A stretch of DNA of 40,108 bases from a virus. Positions 1 through 5,885 of the stretch are shown here, piece by piece (the first letter of the stretch is position 1; each line of letters begins with the position of its first letter). The notes beneath the pieces were generated by a model that made no database searches, was not told the origin of the DNA, and saw only the letters and a list, made by a program, of their open reading frames with translations. The position numbers and the translations under genes are program-made. The DNA lies in the IMG/VR virus record IMGVR_UViG_3300028840_001161, positions 1 to 40,108 of that record; one strand, written 5' to 3'.

Positions 1-144
1 CACCTTTCTTTTTCTCTGTCATAGCTTTCTAGTTCGCCGAAAAATACTCCCTTCTTGTCTGTTGTTACAACTACACATCTTTTCTTTTCCATTTGTAGCT
101 CCTTAAGTTTTATTTTTAAATGCATTTCTCTATGGTGATCACGA
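1..144. repeat. Terminal direct repeat, left copy (identical to 39965-40108)
   Basis: The first 144 bases are identical to the last 144. This is what a circular or circularly permuted genome gives when assembled as a linear contig; a true short terminal redundancy is less likely but not excluded. Confidence 0.95.
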
Positions 145-566
145 CACAACCATATTATTTCTAATGGCTTCTCATAATCCTCGTGATGGGCTTGCGTGTT
201 TTTATCGCCACAGATGCGACACGGCTCTTTTTTGATTTTGCCAGTCTTGACTGCTCTTGCTACTTTTTCTCTAGCTTTGATTCTCTCCGGGTATCTCTTT
301 TTTTGTATTTTCTTATAATGGTAATTATTCTCTGATATCCCGCCTTTCCAGTTTGGATTGTTTTCTCCTTGCTGGTTCCGTTTCGAAGACACTTCTTTCA
401 TTCTTGTTTTAAACTCTTCCTTCGATAGACCACCAAAAGCACGTATCACCTTCTGACTGACGCTACGTGCTGTCCTGCCGAGAGCCAATCCTATATCCGC
501 ATAAGCCTTTCCCTGGTAATTATCTCTCAGATATCGTAATTCTTTCTCTTCCCACCTTCTTTTCAT
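1..566 (-). CDS. HNH-like homing-type protein, running in frame into the DUF6948-like gene
   Basis: Starts at ATG 566 with AAGGAG seven bases upstream and stays open to base 1. Because 1-144 equals 39965-40108, it continues at 39964 and stops at 39766, giving a 254-residue frame. Residues 1-45 look like a Myb/HTH DNA-binding segment (start MKRRWEEKELRYL, then IGLALGRTARSVSQKV). Residues about 70-80 carry ENNPNWKGG, typical of homing-endonuclease-associated proteins. Residues about 115-150 carry a zinc-binding C-x2-C (CRICG), then AHHEDYEKPLEIIWLCRDHH, the usual phage HNH-like zinc module. No stop separates it from the following DUF6948-like domain, which has its own internal RBS and ATG (position 92 / 40056). 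It may be made both as a fusion and as a shorter downstream product. DNA cleavage is not proven. Confidence 0.75.
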   Translation of the reverse strand, partial: MKRRWEEKELRYLRDNYQGKAYADIGLALGRTARSVSQKVIRAFGGLSKEEFKTRMKEVSSKRNQQGENNPNWKGGISENNYHYKKIQKKRYPERIKAREKVARAVKTGKIKKEPCRICGDKNTQAHHEDYEKPLEIIWLCRDHHREMHLKIKLKELQMEKKRCVVVTTDKKGVFFGELESYDREKER

Positions 567-580
567 CTTCTCTCCTTCGT

Positions 581-699
581 TGGCAAAGACATGATTCGAA
601 CATGCATTACGGGTGAACTGGTATGCAATCCCGCGCGTCTAACCAAGAGCCAGGCTCATACTCCATACGGAGCTCCTTTGCTCATTCCGCCACTTTGCC
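581..699 (-). tRNA. tRNA-like element with canonical acceptor stem and T arm but irregular middle
   Basis: On the minus strand the 5' end GGCAAAG pairs with CTTTGCC at the 3' end (7 bp), followed by discriminator A. The T arm is GCATG-TTCGAAT-CATGT, five pairs (one wobble) and a seven-base loop with TTCGA. TG follows the acceptor, then GCGGAAT, and TTGGTTAGACGC further on, which together look like a Leu/Ser-type D arm interrupted by about 37 bases containing the hairpins CTCC-GTAT-GGAG and GAGC-CTG-GCTC. No standard 5+7+5 anticodon arm could be folded by eye; GCGGG/CCCGT pairs only around a 16-base loop. At 119 bases it is longer than a normal tRNA. It could be an interrupted, degenerate or mimic tRNA. 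It ends 14 bases before the HNH start codon. Confidence 0.5.
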
Positions 700-704
700 G
701 TAAT

Positions 705-728
705 GTCGAGTTTTAACGTTGTCTCGAC
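705..728 (-). other. Perfect 6-bp hairpin directly 5' of the tRNA-like element
   Basis: Minus strand GTCGAG, a 12-base loop, then CTCGAC. It lies between the promoter at 744-773 and the tRNA-like acceptor stem, so it would sit in the 5' leader of that transcript. No U-run follows, so it is not a terminator. Confidence 0.55.
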
Positions 729-743
729 CAACAACATACTCCA

Positions 744-773
744 ATTATAGGTTTTTATCCTTGTCTTATTCAA
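744..773 (-). promoter_or_regulatory. Sigma70-type promoter for the tRNA-like/HNH transcript
   Basis: TTGAAT (768-773), an 18-base spacer and a perfect TATAAT (744-749) on the minus strand. The -35 box abuts the stop codon of the SPFH gene, so the promoter starts a new unit holding the hairpin, the tRNA-like element and the HNH gene. It lacks the TATAC-N3-GTATA operator of the other early promoters. Confidence 0.6.
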
Positions 774-774
774 G

Positions 775-1686
775 CTATTTTATAGGCGCTCCATACACAG
801 AAGGTATCCCGATACCTTTCATAGATGTTGGTGCGAATATAAAAGTCGTATTTTCTGACTTTGCAAGACTTTTCATCATTTGTATGCCCTCATATTGCAC
901 ATAGATCGGGGTTAATTTTCTTTGGATAATGCTTTGTGCATCTGCTATGCCCTGAGCTTCTATTCTTTTTATCTCCGCATCTTTTTTAGCTAGCTCAAGT
1001 TTTTGTGTAGCTTCTTCGACCTGTTGCTCAGCTTGCAACTTCCTTTCGATACTTGCATTTACAGCTTTTGGAGGTATAATATTCCTGATATTTACCTTGT
1101 CGATAATTATGTGCTTCTTTTTAAGTTGCTCCGCAATATACTTTGTTATATCATTTGAATACTTTTCCCTATTAGTGTTCAGGTCCCTAAATGACGTCTT
1201 TGCTATTTCGTCTCTTAATGTAGATCTTATCCCAGGAATCACAAACCCCTCTTCAAGAGCCTCGTAATTCTTTGCTATAGAAGAATATATTTTATCTACT
1301 TTAGTCGAGTCAACAGACCACCAAAAAGTTATCTCTACATTTATTATCATATCGTCTTTAGTTCTTGCTTCAATTTTCTGGTCTTCTGACTTGAGTCTTG
1401 TTATCCATTCAATAGTGTTCGCCCACGGCCTCTTTCCGTGTATTCCTGCGCTATTTTCTGTCCCGTAAATTCTTCCGAATTGAGTAAGCAGAAGCGCTTC
1501 TCCCTCATCTACAGAATATAAGGAACTTAGAACAAGCACCAATAGAAAAACAACCCCAGCTACAAATGACGTTACAAGCCCTCCGAAAAGGACTTCTTTA
1601 TCGCAATCTTTATTCCCCTTAGATGCTACTGCAACCCCTATAAATAGGATAATGATTGCTAATGTTAATACAAATATCGTAAACAT
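775..1686 (-). CDS. SPFH/prohibitin-like membrane protein
   Basis: 303 residues from ATG 1686, preceded by AGAGGTG; a GTG at 1692 lies inside that RBS and is a less likely start. The N-terminus has two membrane segments (about 1-23 and 37-58). An SPFH/band-7 domain follows (about 60-215, with VDEGEALLLTQFGRI, then the mixed strand/helix core). A charged coiled coil of Glu/Ala/Lys repeats follows (about 210-255, with AEQQVEEATQKLELAKKDAE). This is the layout of HflC/prohibitin/stomatin proteins, which form membrane rings and, in the HflKC case, restrain the FtsH protease. It is the last gene of the early arm, behind a lipoprotein gene. A role in host-membrane takeover or superinfection immunity is inference. 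Confidence 0.85.
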   Translation of the reverse strand: MFTIFVLTLAIIILFIGVAVASKGNKDCDKEVLFGGLVTSFVAGVVFLLVLVLSSLYSVDEGEALLLTQFGRIYGTENSAGIHGKRPWANTIEWITRLKSEDQKIEARTKDDMIINVEITFWWSVDSTKVDKIYSSIAKNYEALEEGFVIPGIRSTLRDEIAKTSFRDLNTNREKYSNDITKYIAEQLKKKHIIIDKVNIRNIIPPKAVNASIERKLQAEQQVEEATQKLELAKKDAEIKRIEAQGIADAQSIIQRKLTPIYVQYEGIQMMKSLAKSENTTFIFAPTSMKGIGIPSVYGAPIK

Positions 1687-1833
1687 ACTCACCTCTAGTT
1701 TTTAATTTGCCGGTTTTTATAGTTGTCCGGCTGCAACTAGGTTTTTTCGAAACATTTCTATGCTAATCTTTTGTTATTCCTCACACCTCCTTATATGGAT
1801 TTTATATGAAAAACAACTCACATTGTTAATGTG
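1687..1833 (-). other. Intergenic gap with an orphan Shine-Dalgarno sequence
   Basis: No convincing gene. The minus strand carries a perfect AAGGAGG (1786-1792), but every nearby start codon closes within 13 codons; a 12-codon ORF (ATG, MFRKNLVAAGQL) begins about 30 bases further on. A short GCCGG/CCGGC inverted repeat lies close to the SPFH start. Confidence 0.3.
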
Positions 1834-2187
1834 CTAGTCTAGAATATCAATCGATACATTAAGGTTATCATTGTACTTTTCGTCCAGCATCTCACCATCA
1901 TAATGAATATATCCTCTTAGGACTCTGTCTATAGTAATAGTGATTCTTCCTTTTTCAACTTCTTCTTCATCGATAGTTATTTCTACAGTATGCCCGCCTA
2001 CAAACTCCACATAAGTTCTATATGTTTCCGAGTTTCTTAGCTGATGCGGTTGCTCTATTGTGAATCCTGCTGACATATCTTCAACCACAATTTCTGAATT
2101 TGACACTCCGACACCCCTGTGCTCGTCTACTTCAAAATGGTCACATGCTGCTAAAAACATTACTAATAAAACTATTAACTTTTTCAT
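1834..2187 (-). CDS. Small secreted lipoprotein
   Basis: 117 residues with a clear lipoprotein signal peptide: MKKLIVLLVMFLAAC, with lipobox LAAC and the lipidated Cys at position 15. The mature part is acidic and beta-rich with no family I recognise. The RBS is AAGGAG before ATG 2187. It has its own operator-bearing promoter (2219-2246), so it is controlled with the other early units. Phage-encoded lipoproteins that block DNA entry or receptors (superinfection exclusion) are known; that role fits but rests only on the signal peptide and context. Confidence 0.8.
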   Translation of the reverse strand: MKKLIVLLVMFLAACDHFEVDEHRGVGVSNSEIVVEDMSAGFTIEQPHQLRNSETYRTYVEFVGGHTVEITIDEEEVEKGRITITIDRVLRGYIHYDGEMLDEKYNDNLNVSIDILD

Positions 2188-2218
2188 CGTTATCTCCTTT
2201 TCCCTTATTTATATATAC

Positions 2219-2246
2219 AGTATACATAGTATATCTAATAAGTCAA
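2219..2246 (-). promoter_or_regulatory. Early promoter A with TATAC-N3-GTATA operator
   Basis: Minus strand TTGACT (2241-2246), a 16-base spacer and TATACT (2219-2224). The inverted repeat TATAC-TAT-GTATA covers 2221-2233 and overlaps the -10 box, so a bound protein would block polymerase. It drives the lipoprotein gene and perhaps the SPFH gene. Confidence 0.7.
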
Positions 2247-2263
2247 GTATTATTTTCACTTTT

Positions 2264-2656
2264 TTATACTTTTTTTCCCCATGTTCTAAATCTGCTTACA
2301 TCTATATGGATCCCCCAATTGTAGTACCCTAGACCTCCCCAAAGTATACCCTCTTCGTCGAAGCATTCTTCTGCTGACTTGTGCAGCTCAGCCATAGGAA
2401 GTGCTGGTGCGTGCAAGTCCATTGCTCTTCCTGTAATATGAGTACTTGTTGGTACAGAGTTTGGTAGGGAGTCATTATGCTCCTTACATCTGTTTACACA
2501 GTGAACATTTATTGCGACTTCTTGTTTATATTTCTCGCAAAGATAGGCTCTAAACTCTTCGGCCATTTCCACCAGCTGTCTTTTGACTATCAATTGATCA
2601 CATCCGCAATGACATTCGAACTCCTCTATTGTAAAGTGTTGGCTAATTTTATTCAT
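2264..2656 (-). CDS. M15-family peptidoglycan peptidase (endolysin candidate)
   Basis: 130 residues, the usual length for single-domain phage M15A/D,D-carboxypeptidase-like enzymes. The zinc motif S-x-H-x3-G-x-A-x-D is present (S71, H73, D80 within STHITGRAMDLH), with the second metal His in GIHID (H117, D119). The N-terminal HFTIEEFECHCGC is typical of the family. It would cut peptide cross-bridges of peptidoglycan at lysis. It has no signal peptide, so it would need a holin. The start overlaps the stop of the RHH gene by eight bases, so translation is coupled to the recombination operon rather than to the late structural genes. Confidence 0.85.
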   Translation of the reverse strand: MNKISQHFTIEEFECHCGCDQLIVKRQLVEMAEEFRAYLCEKYKQEVAINVHCVNRCKEHNDSLPNSVPTSTHITGRAMDLHAPALPMAELHKSAEECFDEEGILWGGLGYYNWGIHIDVSRFRTWGKKV

Positions 2657-2978
2657 TATCCTTATCCCTTTTCTTTATAAAGTCTGTTAATATCATCTCT
2701 AAGAATTCACTCCTACCCCTATTTACCACTTCTCTAGTCTCCTCTATCTTGTTATATAATGCATTTGATATCGGCAGACATGCAGGGTTTATCTTGTCCA
2801 CATCCACATCGCTTCTTTTTATATCCATCCTTTCGTACTCCCCTGTAGTTAGGTAATCGTTAAAGATATCTCTAAGGTAGTCGTTTACTGATGGATACTT
2901 GTCCTCTATCCTAGCAGTAGCTAATTTTTCTTTTAGTTGTTCACTTATTCTAAAGCTTATTTTTATGTCAAAACTCAT
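2649..2978 (-). CDS. Double ribbon-helix-helix-like DNA-binding protein
   Basis: 109 residues with two similar halves. Residues about 4-42 read as a beta strand plus two helices (KISFRISEQLKEKLATA, then SVNDYLRDIFNDYL). Residues about 66-103 repeat the pattern (CLPISNALYNKIEETREV, then RSEFLEMILTDFI). Ribbon-helix-helix proteins normally dimerise through one such unit, so a tandem arrangement would make a single-chain pseudo-dimer. It starts by ATGA overlap with the nuclease stop codon and overlaps the peptidase start. It is one candidate for the protein that reads the TATAC-N3-GTATA sites. The fold call comes from pattern reading only. Confidence 0.6.
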   Translation of the reverse strand: MSFDIKISFRISEQLKEKLATARIEDKYPSVNDYLRDIFNDYLTTGEYERMDIKRSDVDVDKINPACLPISNALYNKIEETREVVNRGRSEFLEMILTDFIKKRDKDNE

Positions 2979-3871
2979 TGTTCCCTCTTATACTTTTGAT
3001 ATTCTTTGCAAAATTCGTTTACTATACAAAAAGCTTCACATCTTACTCTTTCGCCTTTCCGATGTTCAATATAAACATCTTTCCCGTTCTTATATCTTTC
3101 AAATATATATTTCTCCGCTTCTTCTTTTGTATCAAGCAGTCTTACTGCTGACTTTCTACCCTTCTTCATTACTGCGAACTTCTCATTGTTATCCCACATT
3201 TCATAAGGAGTACATTTATCTGGTTCTTCTTTTATTTGCTCTCTGATTCTATTCTTCACATATTCCTCTGTTGTTTCTTTATCCCATACTTTTACTTTCA
3301 TCATCTCTATTTGATTAGGGTAGTCCTTGCTATATTTAGCTTTCCTCCAGCTCCAATCTCTAAACATTGAAACGGTTTCTAGGTTTTCTATTTGATACCC
3401 CTTTCTAATCCATCGCAGGGCATATATATTTAGTTGTGCCTCTATTTCTATATTGATTCCTTTTGTATATTTATACACACCCATTCTTTTATAGTCTTGT
3501 ATTTCTACAGATTTTTTGTCCTTACGCACTATAATTCTATCGGGCTTCCCGCCTATAATCTTACCATCTATGACTATATAATACCGTTTCTCAGATACAA
3601 CATTACTCATCCAGTATTTTACTCTTTCAAACAAAGTATGCCCTTTTTCTACGCCCTCCAAATAATCGTGCATTGCATGTCCGTCTAAGGCATATTGCAT
3701 CGTTGACACATCGATAGTTATCTTATCATAGTGTTCACGTATAAGCCTATTCATCATAGGAGGCCTAATAATCTCACTTACAGTAAAATCACACTTACCT
3801 CTTTTATATTTTCTCCCTATAACTCCTTTTACTATAGTTTCAGGGAGATTTTGTTTATTAGTGTAATTCAT
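2975..3871 (-). CDS. PD-(D/E)XK nuclease with Cas4/AddB-like Fe-S cysteines
   Basis: 298 residues. RecB-family motifs appear in order: H65 in ALDGHAMHDYLE, D111 in GGKPD, E123 and K128 in EIQDYK, and Q146-Y150 in QLNIY. A Cys at 27 plus C278, C282 and C288 (RCEAFCIVNEFC) match the C...C-x3-C-x5-C layout that holds a 4Fe-4S cluster in Cas4 and AddB nucleases. Directly upstream, with ATGA overlap, is an ERF annealing protein, so the pair probably forms a phage exonuclease plus single-strand annealing recombination system that resects ends for strand annealing. No Cas1/Cas2 or repeat array is nearby, so CRISPR adaptation is not implied. Confidence 0.8.
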   Translation of the reverse strand: MNYTNKQNLPETIVKGVIGRKYKRGKCDFTVSEIIRPPMMNRLIREHYDKITIDVSTMQYALDGHAMHDYLEGVEKGHTLFERVKYWMSNVVSEKRYYIVIDGKIIGGKPDRIIVRKDKKSVEIQDYKRMGVYKYTKGINIEIEAQLNIYALRWIRKGYQIENLETVSMFRDWSWRKAKYSKDYPNQIEMMKVKVWDKETTEEYVKNRIREQIKEEPDKCTPYEMWDNNEKFAVMKKGRKSAVRLLDTKEEAEKYIFERYKNGKDVYIEHRKGERVRCEAFCIVNEFCKEYQKYKREQ

Positions 3872-4470
3872 TGCTTTTTAAACTCCAACATCTTAGCGTG
3901 CTTCTCGAACTTCTCTTGAACGATTTCTTTCTGCCTCTGCCCGTGTAACTTAGGGTATATCTCACGATAATAATCTTTTGATTGCTCGTATGTCATCCCT
4001 ATTAGCTTTTCGTCTATTTCTGAAAAATCAACCCTAGATCCGCTAGACTGTCCTTTCGCCTTTTCCTCGCCAACAAGCCTGGTTCCATCGTCATCATCTT
4101 CTGAGGCAATATTTAATGCTGCTGATAATGCGTATCTTCTTCCATATGTTATAGCAGACCCTACTGTTTGTGCATCACTTTTCCCATTCTTTGTGTTCGG
4201 CAAAGTAACACTAGTTTCTATCCATTCTCCTGAAACGTGAGCAATCTTTGTAGTTACTGTAGTTTGTCCAACTTCTGGCATCATCCCGTCTTGAGTTATA
4301 ATTATCCCATGCTTAAGCAATGCACTTTTTGTACACTCAATCAAATGGTCCAACGTAGAATACCTTGACTTATAGAACGGATTATCAGCGTTCTTAGTTA
4401 CTTTATCGAACTCTTTTGTCGCCTCTACAAGCGCTGCTACCAATTGTTTTATACTTGAACTTTCTCTCAT
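3868..4470 (-). CDS. ERF-family single-strand annealing protein
   Basis: 200 residues. The N-terminal ERF domain is recognisable from residues about 5-140: LVAALVEATKEFDKVTKNA, the NPFYKSRYSTLDHLI block, TQDG, then GSAITYGRRYALSAALNIASEDDDDG, the family's G-x-x-x-T-Y-x-R-R-Y hallmark. It promotes annealing of complementary single strands in phage recombination and genome circularisation. The C-terminal tail is charged. RBS AGAGGTGAG before ATG 4470. It is coupled by ATGA to the Fe-S nuclease gene. Confidence 0.9.
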   Translation of the reverse strand: MRESSSIKQLVAALVEATKEFDKVTKNADNPFYKSRYSTLDHLIECTKSALLKHGIIITQDGMMPEVGQTTVTTKIAHVSGEWIETSVTLPNTKNGKSDAQTVGSAITYGRRYALSAALNIASEDDDDGTRLVGEEKAKGQSSGSRVDFSEIDEKLIGMTYEQSKDYYREIYPKLHGQRQKEIVQEKFEKHAKMLEFKKQ

Positions 4471-4496
4471 CTCTCACCTCTTTTTCATTTCTCATT

Positions 4497-4781
4497 TTAT
4501 TTTTGCCCAGACATAGACATAGACCAAGACATAGGCCTAGACCTAGACCTAGACCTAGACCAAGACCAAGACCCAAACCCAAACCAAGACCCATACATAG
4601 ACCCAGACCAAGACCTAGACCAAGACCCAGACCCAGACCCAGACCCAGACATAGACCAAGACCTAGACCTAGACCCAGACCCAAACCCAAACCAAGACCC
4701 AGACCCAGACCCAGACCAAGACCTAGACCAAGACCCAGACCAAGACCTAGACCCAGCATTACTTGCATATGCCGCTATCAT
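4497..4781 (-). CDS. Ser/Gly-Trp/Arg dipeptide-repeat protein, copy 1
   Basis: 94 residues: a short leader (MIAAYASNAG) and then a nearly pure dipeptide repeat in which every other residue is Ser or Gly and the alternates are mostly Trp, Arg, Ser, Gly, Met or Phe (SRSWSGSWSRSW and so on), ending SGQK. This frame is chosen because AAGGAG lies eight bases before its ATG and the ATG overlaps the stop of the 113-aa gene (TAATG). The Gly-Leu frame (4403-4768) has no RBS and would run into the ERF gene. The DNA is a hexanucleotide array, so length can change without loss of frame. Function unknown; low-complexity proteins of this kind may be disordered or self-associating. Confidence 0.6.
   Translation of the reverse strand: MIAAYASNAGSRSWSGSWSRSWSGSGSGSWFGFGSGSRSRSWSMSGSGSGSGSWSRSWSGSMYGSWFGFGSWSWSRSRSRSRPMSWSMSMSGQK
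4508..4757. repeat. Hexanucleotide tandem array 1
   Basis: Plus strand units AGACCN repeated about forty times with substitutions (AGACCC, AGACCT, AGACCA, and the variant AAACCC). One strand is strongly G/T-biased in the RNA sense. It lies inside the dipeptide-repeat gene. Confidence 0.9.
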
Positions 4782-5122
4782 TATTTTTGCTCCTTAGGCA
4801 ACTCGTGCTTCCATGGGAAGAAATCAGTAACCGTGTCAAGATTAACAAAGCAATCCCCAACTGGCTCTACTTCTTCTAAAGTTCCGCCTTTAATCGCATT
4901 CATAAAACGCCCACTGTCAGCGACCCATGAAGCTTCCTTGAGACACGCAATTTTGCCGATTAGTTTTTCCACCTTGCCGACTAAATGATAAGTAACCGTT
5001 CTGAAAAAGAATTTTTTACCGATTAAGTCTTCTAGCGACGATATATCAGCGTTTTCTTCTTCTAGCAACTGGTCTTTAATTTTTTCATATGTTTCTTCTG
5101 AAATTTCCAATGTTCTACTCAT
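4781..5122 (-). CDS. Conserved phage protein of unknown function, full-length copy (113 aa)
   Basis: Starts MSRTLEISEETYEKIK and ends DFFPWKHELPKEQK. The middle holds DLIGKKFFFRTVTYHLVGK and a block around WVADSGRFMNAIKGG. I know related small proteins from phage genomes but no function. There is no Cys pair, signal peptide or membrane segment; the beta-rich middle suggests a compact globular fold. A second copy with only the first 12 and last 13 codons lies at 5404-5481. It is coupled to the repeat gene at its 3' end by TAATG. Confidence 0.75.
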   Translation of the reverse strand: MSRTLEISEETYEKIKDQLLEEENADISSLEDLIGKKFFFRTVTYHLVGKVEKLIGKIACLKEASWVADSGRFMNAIKGGTLEEVEPVGDCFVNLDTVTDFFPWKHELPKEQK

Positions 5123-5149
5123 CTTCTCACCTCTTTTTCATTTCTCATT

Positions 5150-5404
5150 TTATTTTTGCCTAGACCTAGACCCATACATAGACCAAGACCTAGACCTAGA
5201 CCTAGACCTAGACCAAGACCCAGACCCAAACCCAAACCTAGACCCAGACCAAGACCCAGACATAGACCAAGACCTAGACCAAGACATAGACCAAGACCCA
5301 AACCCAAACCAAGACCCAGACCCAGACCCAGACCAAGACCTAGACCAAGACCCAGACCAAGACCCAGACCCAGACCCAATATTGCGTACATATACCGCTA
5401 TCAT
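5150..5404 (-). CDS. Ser/Gly-Trp/Arg dipeptide-repeat protein, copy 2
   Basis: 84 residues with leader MIAVYVRNIG and the same dipeptide design as copy 1, ending SRQK. It has the same AAGGAG, eight-base spacer and TAATG overlap, here with the stop of the truncated 25-codon gene. The repeat order differs from copy 1 (for example SWSMSWSRSWSMS), so the arrays have diverged by slippage or recombination since duplication while leader, terminator codons and flanks stayed similar. Confidence 0.6.
   Translation of the reverse strand: MIAVYVRNIGSGSGSWSGSWSRSWSGSGSGSWFGFGSWSMSWSRSWSMSGSWSGSRFGFGSGSWSRSRSRSRSWSMYGSRSRQK
5157..5381. repeat. Hexanucleotide tandem array 2
   Basis: Same AGACCN unit as the first array, about 37 units. 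The 35 or so bases downstream of both arrays (around 4475-4508 and 5125-5157) are also nearly identical, marking the edge of the duplicated cassette. Confidence 0.9.
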
Positions 5405-5481
5405 TATTTTTGCTCCTTAGGCAACTCGTGCTTCCATGGGAAGAAATATGTTTCTTCTGAAATTTTCAATGTTCTACTCAT
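5404..5481 (-). pseudogene. Internally deleted copy of the 113-aa gene (25 aa)
   Basis: ATG 5481 to TAA 5404-5406 encodes MSRTLKISEETY joined directly to FFPWKHELPKEQK: the first 12 and last 13 codons of the 113-residue gene, with 264 bp (88 codons) missing and the frame kept. A two-base AT is shared at the junction. The start, RBS region and overlap with the next repeat gene are intact, so it may now act as a leader cistron that couples translation of the repeat protein. Operator-bearing promoter B lies just upstream. Confidence 0.75.
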
Positions 5482-5509
5482 CTCTCACCTCTCTTATCTT
5501 TATACTATC

Positions 5510-5537
5510 AATATACTCGGTATACTTATATTGTCAA
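5510..5537 (-). promoter_or_regulatory. Early promoter B with TATAC-N3-GTATA operator
   Basis: Minus strand TTGACA (5532-5537), a 16-base spacer and TATATT (5510-5515); TATAC-CGA-GTATA covers 5512-5524. It should start the operon of repeat genes, ERF protein, Fe-S nuclease, RHH protein and M15 peptidase. Confidence 0.7.
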
Positions 5538-5540
5538 CTA

Positions 5541-5885
5541 TTATTTATTTAAATACTCTTTTTCGTATATTTCTCTGATTTTTGCATCTCTTAACTCTGG
5601 GTTATTAAAAATATTGAACAAGCTATTACATTTGCTACAACTAGTTATAACATTTCTTTCGTCGTGTATTATGTCCCAAATCTGTTTCTTTTTAAGTTCT
5701 ACTCCATATTCATCTAGTATGAAGCTTTTAATATATTGTACTGTTTGGTTCTTCTTGGACTTCTGGTCCCCTTGTCTTACCAAGTGCGCAAGCTCTAAGT
5801 TGGCCATGTTCCCGTGCTTTTGGCATTCTGGGTTTTGACAGGTGTAGAAGTCTCTAACCAGTATTTCGTGTTTAGTTTTTTTCAT
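5541..5885 (-). CDS. HNH-type endonuclease-like protein
   Basis: 114 residues from ATG 5885 (AGGGGG seven bases upstream); an in-frame ATG at 5921 lies inside the preceding gene. A zinc-binding HNH pattern is visible: C16 and C21 in YTCQNPECQ, H34 in LELAHLV, and a distal CSKCN pair (C83, C86) followed by an Asn-rich helix. This is the layout of small phage HNH nucleases, which nick or cut DNA and often assist packaging. It overlaps the upstream gene by 14 bases and is the last gene before the operator promoter of the next unit. Confidence 0.7.
   Translation of the reverse strand: MKKTKHEILVRDFYTCQNPECQKHGNMANLELAHLVRQGDQKSKKNQTVQYIKSFILDEYGVELKKKQIWDIIHDERNVITSCSKCNSLFNIFNNPELRDAKIREIYEKEYLNK

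Noticed and set aside
671-690. Nine-codon ORF MSKGAPYGV inside the tRNA-like element (tmRNA tag idea)
   Set aside because: The element is far shorter than a tmRNA and lacks its pseudoknots; the ORF is probably chance.
2975-4470. CRISPR adaptation or anti-CRISPR locus around the Cas4-like nuclease
   Set aside because: Only the Fe-S nuclease pattern is shared; the ERF partner points to recombination.
4403-4768. Gly-Leu repeat frame over array 1 (121 codons)
   Set aside because: Open only because the hexamer lacks stops in this frame; no RBS, and it runs 68 bases into the ERF gene. The Ser-Trp/Arg frame has the RBS and coupling.
4508-5381. CRISPR array
   Set aside because: Continuous six-base repeats without spacers; no Cas1/Cas2.
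5119-5391. Gly-Leu repeat frame over array 2
   Set aside because: Same reason; its start lies inside the repeat gene leader and has no RBS.
4416-5578. Plus-strand Arg-Pro repeat frames
   Set aside because: By-products of the hexamer arrays on the non-coding strand; no RBS and antisense to coupled genes.
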